A DNA stretch of 64,000 bases from Alphaproteobacteria bacterium (GTDB lineage Bacteria > Pseudomonadota > Alphaproteobacteria > Rhodobacterales > Rhodobacteraceae), in assembly GCA_030425925.1 (NCBI GenBank), contig JAUHZO010000008.1, positions 154,809 to 218,808 on the forward strand, given 5' to 3'. Below are positions 9,034 to 18,895 of this stretch, piece after piece. Numbering within the stretch: position 1 is the first letter of the stretch; the number at the start of each line of letters is the position of its first letter. Made by a program: the position numbers and the translations under genes. The notes below the pieces were generated by a model. It did not search any database and was not told the DNA's origin. It worked only from the letters and a program-made list of their open reading frames with translations.

Positions 9034-11700
9034 ATGGCTATCGCAGACAATTACGTGCCCTTCCCGGTCTTGATGGCCTTTGAAAACATGCTGATCCGCG
9101 CGCTTGGCCTGCCGGCCAGCGCAAGCTCGGTGCAGCCCGGCACGGTGATGAGCTTTCCGCTGACCGTCAATGGCATGAATTACGCGGTCCTCGTGCGCGG
9201 TCAGGGTCTGGGCATCCTGCCGACCGTCCCTGTCACCTTCTCCGGCGTGGTGACGTCCTTCGAGGTCATCGAGATCACGGATCCGAACAACCCCGTCTAT
9301 CTCGGCTTCATGCAACTGCCGTTCCAGACCTCGCTGAACGATTTTGTCTATGCCGCCGTCGGGCTGGCCGCCTCGGGCCGCACCACGCCGGACCTGCAGG
9401 ATGCCGACAACGTCAACTTTGTCACCGCCAGCGACTTTTTCGACCTGATCCTGCCGCCCAATGGCGGCTTCGGGATGATCCATACCGGATCGTCGGGGGC
9501 GGACATCATCAACGGCTATGTCACCGACGACAACCTCAACGGTGCCGGGGGTGACGATGTGATCCGCCTGTCGCCGGGCACCGACACGTTGCAGGGCGGC
9601 GACGGCACCGACACGGTGGATGGCAGCCTGGCCGACAGCGCCATCACCCTGAACGCGCCCGCCGGTCAGGCCAGCTATGGGACAAACACGGCCAGCCTGT
9701 CCGGGGTCGAAGCCTTTGTCGGGTCGGATTTCGCCGACACGATGACACTGTCGGACATCCTGCGCGAGGTGTTTGGCGGCCTGGGCAACGACACGATCAC
9801 CGGCAGCGCCGGTGACGACACGATCTCCGGCAACGAGGGCGACGACCAGATCGACGGCGGCGCCGGCAATGACAGCCTGGACGGCGATGACGGCAACGAC
9901 ACGCTTCAGGGCGGCGATGGCAACGACTCCCTGCGCGGCGGACGCGGCGACGACCTGATGGAAGGCGGCGGCGGGGACGACCTGTTTACCAATATCGACG
10001 GCGGGCTGGATACCTTCCGGGGCGGCGACGGCGTGGACACGCTGGTGACCGATGTCACCGGGCTGGGCTTTGCCACCATGACCTTTGACGCGGTGAACGG
10101 CACCCATGGCCGCACCGATCCGCCCGCCAGTCAGGACGTGGTGGACAGCATCGAGAACTTCACCCTGATCGGCGACTGGAACGGGATCCTGATCGGCGAC
10201 GGCGCGGCCAACGCCCTGACCTCGGACGCGGGGGACGATTCGCTTGTGGGCAATGACGGGAACGACACGCTTGACGCCGGCGCGGGGGACGACGTCCTGG
10301 AAGGCGGCAACGGCGACGACACGCTTCTGGGCGGTGCGGGCAACGACACGATCAACGATGGCAGCGGCTTCGACGTGATCGACGGCGGCGACGGGATCGA
10401 CCTCTTCGCCCGCGACTATGGCGGCAGCTTCACCTTCCTGCCGGTCATCGACCTGATCCAGGGCCGCATCTTCGCCCAGGGAGAGACGGCGTTCGAGACC
10501 ATCCTGAACATCGAGAACACCACCACCCGCGGCAGCCACCACCACACGGTGATCGGCACACAGGGTGCCAACCGGATCGAGACCGGCGCAGGCGACGACA
10601 CGCTGCAAGGCAATGGCGGGGACGACACGCTGGTGGGCGGTACCGGCAATGACAGCATGGACGGCGGCGCGGGCAGCGACACCGCGGTCTTTGACCTCAT
10701 GCAATCCGAGGCCACCGTCTCGGCCGTGGCCGGCGGCATCCAGGTGGTTTCGGCGCTGGGCACGGATGTCCTGCAGGACATCGAGTTCCTGCAATTCAAC
10801 GACGGCACGCTGGACACGTCCGGGTTTGTCCCGGGTCAGACCGTCGACGGCACCGGTACGGGCGATACGCTGGCCGGGGCTGGCGGGCCCGACACGATTT
10901 CAGGCGGCGGCGGATCGGACGTGATCTCGGGCGGCGGCGGCAATGACACGATCTCGGGCGGGATCGGCTTTGACAGCGTGTCGGCCGGAGACGGCAACGA
11001 CACCGTCGTCGCGGGCGACGGGTATGACAGCGTCTCGGGCGGCGCCGGCGACGACCTCATCACCGGCAATAACGGTTTCGACCTGCTGCAGGGCGATGAC
11101 GGCAACGACACCTTGTCCGGCGGCCTTGGCACCGACACGCTGGAGGGCGGCGACGGGGACGACGTGCTGAACGGGCAGTCGGGCTTTGACAGCCTCGATG
11201 GCGGCGCGGGCAACGACACGCTGAACGGTAATTCCGGCGCGGACACGCTGCGCGGCGGCAATGACGACGACCTGCTGAACGGCGGCATCGCCAATGACGT
11301 GCTGAGCGGAGACGCGGGCAACGACACGCTCAACGGCGGCAACGGGGCCGACACCCTGTCCGGCGATTCCGGTGATGATCGGCTCGAAGGCAATGGCGGG
11401 TCCGACTACCTGCATGGCGGGGCCGGCAACGACGTGCTGCGCGGCGGTCTTGGGGCCGATACCTTTGACTTCGAAGTGGGCGATGGCCATGACCGCATCG
11501 TCGATCTGGGCAAGGTGGACACGGTGGAACTCGACAGCGGCCTGCTGAACGAAGCCGCGCCGGTGCCGGACGACCTGCGCAATTACGCCTCGTTCAACAG
11601 CGACGGGTTCCTGGTGCTGACCTTCGCCACCGGCGACACGCTGACCTTCACCGGCATCGTCAACACCACGGCGATCCTCGATAACGTGGATTTCGTCTGA
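9034..11700 (+). CDS. RTX1: RTX calcium-binding secreted protein
   Basis: 888 residues, start chosen by GGAGG eight bases upstream. Residues 1-165 form a non-repeat domain with [12 protein letters not shown] and [21 protein letters not shown], shared with RTX5. From about 165 there are many GGxGxDxLxG nonapeptides (HemolysinCabind, calcium-binding beta-roll). These are broken by two beta-rich spacers near residues 325-400 and 455-520 with IEN motifs, as in serralysin-type proteins. The last 211 codons are the cassette common to all seven RTX genes, ending [19 protein letters not shown]. There is no signal peptide, and the hydrophobic C-terminus fits type I secretion. The protein is probably extracellular and folds on calcium. 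Its function is unknown. Confidence 0.9.
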   Translation: MAIADNYVPFPVLMAFENMLIRALGLPASASSVQPGTVMSFPLTVNGMNYAVLVRGQGLGILPTVPVTFSGVVTSFEVIEITDPNNPVYLGFMQLPFQTSLNDFVYAAVGLAASGRTTPDLQDADNVNFVTASDFFDLILPPNGGFGMIHTGSSGADIINGYVTDDNLNGAGGDDVIRLSPGTDTLQGGDGTDTVDGSLADSAITLNAPAGQASYGTNTASLSGVEAFVGSDFADTMTLSDILREVFGGLGNDTITGSAGDDTISGNEGDDQIDGGAGNDSLDGDDGNDTLQGGDGNDSLRGGRGDDLMEGGGGDDLFTNIDGGLDTFRGGDGVDTLVTDVTGLGFATMTFDAVNGTHGRTDPPASQDVVDSIENFTLIGDWNGILIGDGAANALTSDAGDDSLVGNDGNDTLDAGAGDDVLEGGNGDDTLLGGAGNDTINDGSGFDVIDGGDGIDLFARDYGGSFTFLPVIDLIQGRIFAQGETAFETILNIENTTTRGSHHHTVIGTQGANRIETGAGDDTLQGNGGDDTLVGGTGNDSMDGGAGSDTAVFDLMQSEATVSAVAGGIQVVSALGTDVLQDIEFLQFNDGTLDTSGFVPGQTVDGTGTGDTLAGAGGPDTISGGGGSDVISGGGGNDTISGGIGFDSVSAGDGNDTVVAGDGYDSVSGGAGDDLITGNNGFDLLQGDDGNDTLSGGLGTDTLEGGDGDDVLNGQSGFDSLDGGAGNDTLNGNSGADTLRGGNDDDLLNGGIANDVLSGDAGNDTLNGGNGADTLSGDSGDDRLEGNGGSDYLHGGAGNDVLRGGLGADTFDFEVGDGHDRIVDLGKVDTVELDSGLLNEAAPVPDDLRNYASFNSDGFLVLTFATGDTLTFTGIVNTTAILDNVDFV

Positions 11701-11708
11701 CGTGCGCC

Positions 11709-11729
11709 GTCGGGTACGGTTTTCCCGAC
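11709..11729 (+). terminator. Weak hairpin after RTX1
   Basis: Arms GTCGGG and CCCGAC with a loop containing four T, nine bases after the stop. There is no T-tract behind it, so it is at best a weak terminator or an mRNA 3' stabiliser. Confidence 0.3.
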
Positions 11730-11814
11730 CCGTTGAAACAAGACGCGGCGCACCGACGTGGATTGAGACGCGCGGATCGGAACACACCGCGCGGGACAAC
11801 GTAGGAACCACATC

Positions 11815-13467
11815 ATGGCAACGATACTTGGAACGGACCAGAACGACCTGATCATCGGCACGGGCGATGACGATTTCCTGTTTGGCGACGATGGCGACGA
11901 CGTCTTGCGCGACGGCATCGGGCAGGACACGCTGAACGGCGGCCAGGGCTTTGACCTGGCCGATTTCAGCGCGCTGCCCAATCCGGTCTTTGCCAGCATC
12001 GCCACGTCCGAGGGGCTGAACCTGGCGGGCGAGGCCTTTCTGGTGTCGATCGAGGGCATCATCGGAACGGCGCAGGACGACACGATCTCTGGCGACGTCA
12101 ATGCCAACCAGTTGTTCGGACTGCTGGGCCGCGACAGCCTGAACGGGCTGGACGGCAATGACACGCTGGACGGCGGCGACGGCAATGACACGCTGAACGG
12201 CGGGGGCGGCAACGACGTGCTGGGCGGTGGTCTGGCCGATGACCTGATCTTTGGCGGGGGCGGGCTCGACGATATCGGCGGCGGTCCGGGACAGGACACG
12301 GTGGTGGGCTTTGACCTGACCGGCAACGAGACCATGGATGGCGGCCCCGGACGCGACCTGCTGGACGCGGATCTCTTGAACTATGCGCCGACGGCCGTGT
12401 TCGACCTGGACAGCGGCGTGTTCGATTTCGGCCTGGGCGGGCCGACCTCGTTCATCATCGGGTTCGATGACTATCGCGGCGGCCCGGGCGGGTCCGAGGC
12501 GGTGCTGGGAACGGTCCTTGGCAACCGGATCGAGACCGGAAACGGCAACAACACCCTGAGCGGACGTGGCGGCAACGACACCCTGCTGAGCGGCGGCGGC
12601 AATGACAGTGTCGAGGGCGGCGACGGCTTTGACAGTGTCGACGGTGGCGCGGGCAACGACACGCTGGCCGGCAATTCCGGGGCCGACACGCTGAACGGCG
12701 GCGACGATGACGATTCCCTGAACGGCGGCATTGCCAACGACCTGCTGTCGGGCGACGCCGGAGACGACACGCTGAACGGCGGCAACGGCTCTGACAGCCT
12801 GTCGGGCGGCGCGGATGACGATCAGCTGATCGGCAATAACGGCTTTGACCTGCTGCAGGGGGACGACGGCAACGACGCGCTTCTGGGGGGGCTCGGCTTC
12901 GACACGCTGGAAGGCGGGGCCGGAAACGACAACCTGTCCGGGCAGTCTGGATCGGACCTGCTGTCGGGGGACGACGGCAACGACACGCTGAACGGCAATT
13001 CCGGGGCCGACACGATGGCCGGCGGGGCCGGCAACGATATCCTCAATGGCGGGATCGCGCATGACGTGCTGTCGGGCGATGGCGGCAACGACACGCTCAA
13101 CGGCGGCAACGGGTCCGACCTGCTGACCGGCGGCGAGGGCGACGACCGGCTGGAGGGCAATGCCGGATCCGACACGCTGGAAGGCGGCACGGGCGACGAC
13201 GTGCTGCGCGGCGGGCTGGGGATCGACACCTTTGTCTTCTCCGTCGGCGACGGGAACGACCGGATCGCGGATTTCGGCAACAATATCGACGTGATCCAGC
13301 TGGACGCCAACCTGCTGACCGAAACCGCCCCCGTGCCGGACGACCTGCGCAACTATGCCAGCTTTGACGTCAGCGGCCACCTGGTGCTGACCTTCGGTGC
13401 CGACAGCCTGACCTTCACGAACGTCTTTACAACCGCCGCGGTGCTGGACGACGTGGTGTTTGTCTGA
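11815..13467 (+). CDS. RTX2: RTX calcium-binding secreted protein
   Basis: 550 residues, almost entirely RTX nonapeptides starting directly at the N-terminus (TDQNDLIIGTGDDDFLFG). Two non-repeat strands interrupt it. One lies around residues 45-90 (DFSALPNPVFASIATSEG, then SIEGIIGTAQDDTISG), and the other around 160-230. Both look like the beta-strand insertions of serralysin-type beta-rolls. The common 212-codon cassette starts at 12832 and ends [19 protein letters not shown]. No enzymatic domain is visible, so it could be purely structural or adhesive. The start ATG is preceded by GTAGGAACCACATC, a weak Shine-Dalgarno. The spacing to RTX1 is 114 bases. Confidence 0.88.
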   Translation: MATILGTDQNDLIIGTGDDDFLFGDDGDDVLRDGIGQDTLNGGQGFDLADFSALPNPVFASIATSEGLNLAGEAFLVSIEGIIGTAQDDTISGDVNANQLFGLLGRDSLNGLDGNDTLDGGDGNDTLNGGGGNDVLGGGLADDLIFGGGGLDDIGGGPGQDTVVGFDLTGNETMDGGPGRDLLDADLLNYAPTAVFDLDSGVFDFGLGGPTSFIIGFDDYRGGPGGSEAVLGTVLGNRIETGNGNNTLSGRGGNDTLLSGGGNDSVEGGDGFDSVDGGAGNDTLAGNSGADTLNGGDDDDSLNGGIANDLLSGDAGDDTLNGGNGSDSLSGGADDDQLIGNNGFDLLQGDDGNDALLGGLGFDTLEGGAGNDNLSGQSGSDLLSGDDGNDTLNGNSGADTMAGGAGNDILNGGIAHDVLSGDGGNDTLNGGNGSDLLTGGEGDDRLEGNAGSDTLEGGTGDDVLRGGLGIDTFVFSVGDGNDRIADFGNNIDVIQLDANLLTETAPVPDDLRNYASFDVSGHLVLTFGADSLTFTNVFTTAAVLDDVVFV

Positions 13468-13485
13468 AGATTGTGGCCGGCGGGA

Positions 13486-13515
13486 TTGACCACTGGGGTG
13501 ATCCATGCATGATGT
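13486..13515 (+). promoter_or_regulatory. Candidate promoter before RTX3
   Basis: TTGACC (13486-13491) with TGATGT at 13510-13515, an 18-base spacer. It lies about 40 bases before the RTX3 ATG. The -35 is good and the -10 moderate. Confidence 0.3.
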
Positions 13516-13554
13516 GACTCGGATTCGTGTCAGTCATTGCAGAAAGGTCTGCCC

Positions 13555-16500
13555 ATGCCCGTGCTGTCGGCCACCGGAATCATTGTTCAGGAACCCACCG
13601 GGTATTCCGACACCGCCATTTTCCAGCTGACCCTGGACGAAGCCGCGCCAACCACGACGCGGATCTACTACTACACCAATGACGGGTCTGCGGCTGTTGG
13701 CGATGGCGATTACGACGACCGGTTTTCCCATGTCGACATCCCGGCAGGGCAGACCTCGGCCCAAGTGTCGGTCACGGTTTACGGCGATGCGGTGGTGGAG
13801 GGCGACGAGACCTTCGAACTGGTGATCCTTGGCGGTCAGGGCATCACGCTGGAGGGCGGGGCCGCGGCTCTGGTGGCCACGGCCACCATCCTCGACAGCG
13901 ACGACACCGTGAACACCGGCAGCCCCGGGCCGGGGGCCGCCGCCGTGCCGATCCTGCCGGCAGACCCGGCCTCGGACGTGCTGCCCACAGTGCGCGTCCA
14001 CGACGTCGCCATGATCGAGGGCGAGGCCTATTCGCACGAGCACGCCTTTCTGGTGACCCTCGACCGGCCGGCCACGACGCCGGTGCGGATCTATTACTAC
14101 ACGCAGGATATCAGCGCGACGGGGGATTCCGATTATGACGATGCCGCCGGATCCTTCACCATCCAGCCGGGCTTTCAAAGCACCTACCTGCGGGTCACGG
14201 GCTATGGCGGCACTGCCGCGGAAAGCGACGAAACCTTTCAGCTGGTGCTTGTTGCGCCGCAGAATGCCGTTTTCGAAGGCGGTGCCGCCGCGCTGACCGC
14301 CACCGCGACGCTGATCGACGACGATGGCGGCGCGCCGTCCTTTCCCGGCGGTGTGGGAGCGCCGGGCCAGCAGATCCACGGCCCCGACGGGGATGGCGGT
14401 CTGACCCCGATCTTGCGGGTGCATTCGCCGGTGCTGATCGAAAGCGACGACTATTCCCAGACCTTCCGCTTTCTCATGACCACCGACCGCCCTGCCCCGG
14501 CCAACATCTCCGGCGTCATGGCAACCGTCGACGGCACCGCTTCGGAGATGCTGGGCGATTACGACGGGCGCGGGACAAGCTTCACCTTCGGCGCCGGGCT
14601 GATGAGCGACTATGTCACCGTGACGCTGTACGGCGACGAGCGCATCGAGGAAGACGAGACCTTCGGCCTTCTGTTCACCGACCTGCGCAATGCCCGCTTT
14701 GAAGGGGACGCGCCCGCCGTTGTCGCCACGGCGACCATTCTGGATGACGATGGCGGCCCGGTCTCGGGTCCGGCGGGCATCGGCGATCCGGCCACCGGGC
14801 TGGCCGCGCCGTCGGGCACCAACGACATCATTCCGACGCTGCAGGTGTTCGACACCACGATGATCGAAGGCGACGGCTATTCCGCAACGATCCGCTTTCC
14901 GATCACGCTGGACCGCCCGGCCCCCACCGAGATCACCGGGAGCTATGCGCTGATGGACGGCACCGCCACCGGCGAGGCGGATTTCGACGGGGCCAGCGGC
15001 AATTTCGCCATCCAGGCCGGCGAGACCAGCACCTATCTGTCCTTCACCGTTTACGGTGACGACCAGATCGAGGGCGACGAATTCTTCTACCTGGCGCTGA
15101 GCAACCTGTCGAACGCCAATTTCAACTACAACGCGCCGGCGATGCTTGCCACCGGGACGATCCTGGATGACGATGCCGGACCGGTGACCGGGGCGGGCGG
15201 GATCGGCGCACCGGGGACCGGCATCGCGGGGCCTGCGCCCTCGGGCAACCAGGTGACGATCCGGGTGATGGACACCTCGGCAGCCGAGCTCGATTCCACC
15301 GACAATTTCGCCTATGTGCTGGTCACCCTGTCGCAACCCGCCGCCGAAGACGTGGTGATGGATGTGGCCACGGAGGCGGGCACCGCCACCGCGGATGTCG
15401 ATTACGATGCCTTTTCCACCCGCTTCACCATCCCCGCCGGGCGCAGCAGCGGCTGGGTGCGGGTGCGGCTGTACGATGACCAGTCCATCGAGGGCGACGA
15501 GACGCTGGAGCTTGTCTTTACCGCCGTGTCCGGCGGCAGCTTCGAGAACGGCGACAACCGGGCGCTGATCACCATCCGCGGCGATGACGGCGCGGGCAGC
15601 GCGGGCGATCCGGCCACCGGACCGGTCTACCAGCCCTATGACGGGCCGACCGAGGCCGACGACCAGGTCCAGGGCACCTTTCTGGCCGACAGCATCACCG
15701 GTTTCGAGGGCAATGACAGCCTGTATGGCCTGGGCGGGAACGACACGCTGAACGGCCGCGAAGACAACGACCTGCTGGATGGCGGCGACGGGGACGACCT
15801 GCTGCTGGGCGGTCTGGGCGGCGACACGATCCTGGGCGGGCCCGGCAATGACGACATCAATGGCGGGATCGGGTTCGACATGGTCGATGGCGGCCCGGGC
15901 GACGACACCATCCTGGGTGGCGACGGGTTCGACGACCTGTCGGGCGGCGACGGCAACGACCTGATCAACGGCAACAACGGCAACGACACCGCCGATGGCG
16001 GTGCGGGCAACGACACGATCACCGGCGGGCTGGGGGCGGATGAACTGTCGGGCGGCGCCGATGACGACCTTCTGCTGGGCCAGTCGGGGTTTGACGTGCT
16101 CAACGGCGATGCGGGCAACGACACGCTGAACGGCAATGCCGGGGGCGACACGCTGTCGGGCGGCGATGGCGACGACCTGCTCAATGGCGGCATCGCCAAT
16201 GACGTGCTGTCGGGCGATGCGGGCAATGACGTGCTGAACGGCGGCAACGGCTTTGACCGGCTCGATGGCGGCGCAGGCGACGACCGGTTGGAGGGCAATG
16301 CCGGCTTTGACACCCTTGCGGGCGGCACGGGCACCGACGTGCTGCGCGGCGGCATCGGGATCGACACCTTCGTGTTCACCCTGGGCGACGGACAGGACCG
16401 AATCGCCGATTTCCAGAACAACATCGACGTGGTGCACATCGATGCCGACCTGCTGACCGAGACCACCCCGGTGCCGGACGACCTGCGCAACTACGCCTCG

Positions 16501-16605
16501 TTCAACGCCGACGGTTTCCTTGTGCTGACCTTCGGCGCGGACAGCCTGACCTTCAGCGGCGTCTTCACCACGACGGCGGTGCTGGACGACGTGGTGTTCA
16601 TCTGA
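13555..16605 (+). CDS. RTX3: five Calx-beta domains plus RTX repeats
   Basis: 1016 residues. Five tandem Calx-beta domains lie at about residues 1-130, 143-270, 283-405, 424-550 and 565-690. Each carries a form of VTVYGDxxxEGDETFEL, the family's acidic calcium-binding loop. Glycine-rich linkers of the type DDDGGPVSGPAGIGDP join them. RTX repeats follow from about residue 706, and the shared cassette from 15970. The ATG at 13555 has AGAAAGG seven bases upstream; an in-frame TTG six codons earlier was not used. The architecture suggests a long extracellular adhesin or matrix protein. There is no signal peptide. Confidence 0.92.
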   Translation: MPVLSATGIIVQEPTGYSDTAIFQLTLDEAAPTTTRIYYYTNDGSAAVGDGDYDDRFSHVDIPAGQTSAQVSVTVYGDAVVEGDETFELVILGGQGITLEGGAAALVATATILDSDDTVNTGSPGPGAAAVPILPADPASDVLPTVRVHDVAMIEGEAYSHEHAFLVTLDRPATTPVRIYYYTQDISATGDSDYDDAAGSFTIQPGFQSTYLRVTGYGGTAAESDETFQLVLVAPQNAVFEGGAAALTATATLIDDDGGAPSFPGGVGAPGQQIHGPDGDGGLTPILRVHSPVLIESDDYSQTFRFLMTTDRPAPANISGVMATVDGTASEMLGDYDGRGTSFTFGAGLMSDYVTVTLYGDERIEEDETFGLLFTDLRNARFEGDAPAVVATATILDDDGGPVSGPAGIGDPATGLAAPSGTNDIIPTLQVFDTTMIEGDGYSATIRFPITLDRPAPTEITGSYALMDGTATGEADFDGASGNFAIQAGETSTYLSFTVYGDDQIEGDEFFYLALSNLSNANFNYNAPAMLATGTILDDDAGPVTGAGGIGAPGTGIAGPAPSGNQVTIRVMDTSAAELDSTDNFAYVLVTLSQPAAEDVVMDVATEAGTATADVDYDAFSTRFTIPAGRSSGWVRVRLYDDQSIEGDETLELVFTAVSGGSFENGDNRALITIRGDDGAGSAGDPATGPVYQPYDGPTEADDQVQGTFLADSITGFEGNDSLYGLGGNDTLNGREDNDLLDGGDGDDLLLGGLGGDTILGGPGNDDINGGIGFDMVDGGPGDDTILGGDGFDDLSGGDGNDLINGNNGNDTADGGAGNDTITGGLGADELSGGADDDLLLGQSGFDVLNGDAGNDTLNGNAGGDTLSGGDGDDLLNGGIANDVLSGDAGNDVLNGGNGFDRLDGGAGDDRLEGNAGFDTLAGGTGTDVLRGGIGIDTFVFTLGDGQDRIADFQNNIDVVHIDADLLTETTPVPDDLRNYASFNADGFLVLTFGADSLTFSGVFTTTAVLDDVVFI

Positions 16606-16606
16606 C

Positions 16607-16626
16607 GCCCGGACCGGGCTCCGGGC
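16607..16626 (+). terminator. Weak hairpin after RTX3
   Basis: Seven-base arms GCCCGGA and TCCGGGC with a six-base loop, two bases after the RTX3 stop. There is no T-tract; possibly a 3'-end stabiliser. Confidence 0.3.
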
Positions 16627-16637
16627 CAAATGGCGGT

Positions 16638-16665
16638 TTGGGACTCGGGGAAAAGCTGGTAGGTT
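16638..16665 (+). promoter_or_regulatory. Candidate promoter before RTX4
   Basis: TTGGGA (16638-16643), a 16-base spacer and TAGGTT (16660-16665), 40 bases before the RTX4 ATG. Weak on its own, but it occupies the same position as candidates before the other RTX genes. Confidence 0.3.
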
Positions 16666-16704
16666 TGGCCCGAATTCGTTCCATGTTCTTCCAGGATGCC
16701 CCGC

Positions 16705-18807
16705 ATGCCGAGCTATATCGCAGAGATCCTTCCCACCCGCTTCATTGGCGGGATCGCGTCGGAGTTCACGCTGACCGCCGACGGTCAACTCCTGAACCAG
16801 GAGCCGTTCATCGGGGCCGGGCAATTCATCCGCTCGTCCACCTATGCGCCGGACGGCACGTTCCTCGGGGCGCATGATGCGCCGCTGAACAGCCAGGTGC
16901 TGACCGGCGCACCCGAAGCGAACGAGGTTGTCACTCTGACGGACGGGCGCATGGTGGCGACCTATGTCCTGGGTCCCGGGGGCAGTTTCCAGGCCGCGTT
17001 CCGCGTTTTCGATGCCGAGGGCAACCCGCTGACGGACTTCACCTTCGTCAATCAGGGTGGCACCTTCACCTATCTCGACATCGCCCCCACGCCGTCGGGC
17101 GGGTTCGCGATTCTGGTGGGCGACGTCGTCGGGCCGAACCGTGACGTGGTGCACGTGGTCTATGACGCCAACGCGAACATCGTCGGGTCCAACACCTTCC
17201 TGTCGGGACAGGACGGCATGTGGGGCTTTCATCAGGAGGCGTTCAACCAGGCGGTGCTGCCCGATGGCAGTTTCGCCATATCCTATGCCAGCAATATCGG
17301 ATCGCCCTCGCAGGGGTATGCAAGCGCAGGCGTGCGCACGGTTTTTCTCGCCCCCGACGGTACCGAGCTGGGCACCGAAACGGTCTATGTGCCAAGTGCC
17401 CCTGCGGCAAGCGCCGAAGTTGTGGGCGGGCAGCCGCCGCGCACCGTGGCGCTGGCGGACGGCACCATCGTGACCTTCTTTGCCTGGCGCGACGAAGGCG
17501 GGCTGGTCGGGGCCAACTGGCATGTCAGCGTGGGCGGGGGTGGCGCGGTGCGCGTGCCCGAGATCCCGGCCGCGACACAGTCGCTGGAGGCGATTGCCCT
17601 GCCGGACGGGCGCTATGCGGTGCTGACCGGCACGCCGGTGCCGCACCTGCTGATCATGGACGGCACCACCGTGGTGCAGGAGTTTGTCCTGCCCCAGACC
17701 GATGTGCCGCAGGGGCGCAGTTCGGGCGACGGGCTGTTCCTTGCGCCCGACGGCACGCTGATGGTGGCTCTGTCGGGCGGCGCGGTGCACCGCTTTCTGG
17801 TGACCGACACCGTCCTCGACCTGCCGGACAATCCCGCCACCGCCGTCACCGGAAACGGCATCTCGAACACCGCGCTGGGCGACGGCGCGGCGCGGGCCTT
17901 CGTTCTGGGCGCGGGATCCGATCTGGCGATCGGCGGCGCGGGCGACGAAACCATGGCGGGCGGATCGGGGTTCGACACGCTGGAAGGCGGCGACGGTGCC
18001 GACGTGCTTGACGGACAGGCCGGAAGCGACTCGCTGCTTGGCGGCGCGGGGGACGACAGCGCCCTGGGCGGCGGCGGGGCCGACACCATCCTGGGCGGCG
18101 ACGGGGACGACACCGCTTCGGGCCGCGACGGCGCGGACCTGCTGAACGGCGGAACCGGGGACGATCTGCTTCAGGGCAACAACGGGTCCGACACCGCGCT
18201 GGGCGGCGACGGGGCCGACACCCTGCTGGGCGGGCTGGGCTCGGACGAATTGCACGGCGGGACGGGCAACGACCTGCTGTCGGGCCAGGCCGGGTTTGAC
18301 CTGATGGACGGCGGATCGGGCGACGACACGCTGAACGGCAATTCCGGAGCCGACACGGCGCTGGGCGGCGACGGCGCAGACCTGCTGAACGGCGGCAGCG
18401 CCAACGACGTGCTGGAGGGCGGCGCGGGCAACGACATCCTGAACGGCGGCAACGGGGCCGACACGGTGTCGGGCGGAGATGGCGACGACACACTCGAGGG
18501 CAATTCCGGGTCCGACCGCCTGAACGGCGGGGCGGGCAACGACGTTCTGCGGGGCGGGCTGGGGGCGGATGTCTTCGTCTTCGGCGTGGGCAGCGGGCAC
18601 GACCGGATCGTGGATCTGGGCAATGTGGACACGGTGGAGATCGACGCAAGCCTGCTGAGCGAAACCAACCCGGTGCCCGACGACCTGCGCAACTACGCCT
18701 CGTTCGACGCCGACGGTTTCCTGGTGCTGGGTTTTGGCGCGGACAGCCTGACCTTCACCGGCGTCGTGAACACAACGGCGGTGCTGGACGACGTGGTATT
18801 TGTGTAG
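16705..18807 (+). CDS. RTX4: propeller-like N-terminus plus RTX repeats
   Basis: 700 residues. The first 390 contain recurring blade-like segments of the form L-x-D-G-x-x-[59 protein letters not shown]. This suggests a beta-propeller-type fold, inferred from periodicity only. RTX nonapeptides follow from about residue 400, and the common cassette from 18175 (211 codons, one shorter than most). The ATG at 16705 was preferred over 16696 because AGGA sits eight bases before it. No enzyme motif was recognised. The protein is probably exported by a type I system encoded elsewhere. Confidence 0.87.
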   Translation: MPSYIAEILPTRFIGGIASEFTLTADGQLLNQEPFIGAGQFIRSSTYAPDGTFLGAHDAPLNSQVLTGAPEANEVVTLTDGRMVATYVLGPGGSFQAAFRVFDAEGNPLTDFTFVNQGGTFTYLDIAPTPSGGFAILVGDVVGPNRDVVHVVYDANANIVGSNTFLSGQDGMWGFHQEAFNQAVLPDGSFAISYASNIGSPSQGYASAGVRTVFLAPDGTELGTETVYVPSAPAASAEVVGGQPPRTVALADGTIVTFFAWRDEGGLVGANWHVSVGGGGAVRVPEIPAATQSLEAIALPDGRYAVLTGTPVPHLLIMDGTTVVQEFVLPQTDVPQGRSSGDGLFLAPDGTLMVALSGGAVHRFLVTDTVLDLPDNPATAVTGNGISNTALGDGAARAFVLGAGSDLAIGGAGDETMAGGSGFDTLEGGDGADVLDGQAGSDSLLGGAGDDSALGGGGADTILGGDGDDTASGRDGADLLNGGTGDDLLQGNNGSDTALGGDGADTLLGGLGSDELHGGTGNDLLSGQAGFDLMDGGSGDDTLNGNSGADTALGGDGADLLNGGSANDVLEGGAGNDILNGGNGADTVSGGDGDDTLEGNSGSDRLNGGAGNDVLRGGLGADVFVFGVGSGHDRIVDLGNVDTVEIDASLLSETNPVPDDLRNYASFDADGFLVLGFGADSLTFTGVVNTTAVLDDVVFV

Positions 18808-18818
18808 AACCCGGGAGT

Positions 18819-18847
18819 TTGCCCGAAACACGGACCTGTGCCAGACT
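18819..18847 (+). promoter_or_regulatory. Candidate promoter before RTX5
   Basis: TTGCCC (18819-18824), a 17-base spacer and CAGACT (18842-18847). Its spacer and AGACT -10 match the RTX6 candidate closely. Confidence 0.4.
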
Positions 18848-18895
18848 GCGGCGGTCCTCGACGCGTGATACGCGTCCAGCCAAAGGAGCATGCTC

